From Desulfobacterales bacterium (lineage in GTDB: Bacteria > Desulfobacterota > Desulfobacteria > Desulfobacterales > JAFDCJ01), in NCBI GenBank assembly GCA_020345785.1, contig CP070771.1:442713-457452 (forward strand): DNA of 14,740 nucleotides, given 5' to 3'. The notes beneath the pieces were generated by a model. The model did no database searches and was not told the origin of the DNA. It saw nothing but the letters and a program-made list of their open reading frames with translations. The translations under genes and the position numbers were made by a program. Below are positions 14,693-14,740 of the stretch, in pieces; position 1 is the first letter of the stretch, and each line of letters begins with the position of its first letter.

Positions 14693-14730
14693 CAATCGAA
14701 AGGGCTTCGGATCTTTTTTAAGATCGATTG
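14693..14730. repeat. Nested inverted repeat outside the IS
   Basis: CAATCGA (14693-14699) pairs with TCGATTG (14724-14730), and inside it ATCTT-TTTT-AAGAT forms a second stem. It could be a terminator-like structure of a gene beyond the window; the window ends 10 nt later. No gene seen from 14622 to the end. Confidence 0.35.
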
Positions 14731-14740
14731 TTTCTAAAAT

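Overview
The window looks like a chromosomal segment of a Gram-negative, probably anaerobic bacterium. Gene content and protein style (BipA, Lin0512 and DUF402 neighbours, a DUF4143 ATPase, a REP-type transposase with a DnaA-like tail, a Mop-type molybdate protein, a secreted gamma-glutamyltransferase) suggest Desulfobacterota, for example a relative of Desulfobacteraceae. That placement is inference from protein resemblance; there is no rRNA or tRNA to confirm it.

Layout. Positions 1-5000 are almost entirely minus-strand: a Yip1-like membrane protein, a DUF4143 AAA+ ATPase with an inverted repeat in its promoter region, then a compact cluster read as bipA/typA, a Lin0512 gene (8-nt overlap) and a DUF402 gene. 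From 4897 to 5632 there is no convincing gene, only a probable typA promoter and three long-armed inverted repeats. From 5633 a PAS-domain regulator is truncated where a 1.09-kb RAYT element (Y1 HUH transposase between near-identical 25-nt inverted ends) is inserted; 23 nt past that element a cysteine desulfurase begins. A small ABM-domain protein and a YbaK-type deacylase then converge with touching stop codons. A small winged-helix-like ORF, a 743-nt gene-free stretch full of hairpins, and an exported gamma-glutamyltransferase follow. The right end holds a mop (molybdate/TOBE) gene interrupted by a 144-bp palindromic MITE-like element, and next to its start a complete IS1634-type insertion sequence.

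How it fits together. The housekeeping parts (ribosome-associated GTPase, Cys-tRNA(Pro) editing, Fe-S sulfur donor, glutathione hydrolysis) are not one pathway. The theme of the accessory part is genome erosion by several unrelated small mobile elements: RAYT with REP-like hairpins, a fold-back MITE, and an IS1634 copy. At least two genes (PAS regulator, mop) are broken, and the RAYT and IS elements both end very close to the ribosome-binding sites of neighbouring genes.

I see no CRISPR array, phage module, toxin-antitoxin pair or recognisable multigene defence system. The most interesting structures are the perfectly centred palindromic element inside mop, the RAYT element with its associated palindromes, and the hairpin array upstream of ggt.
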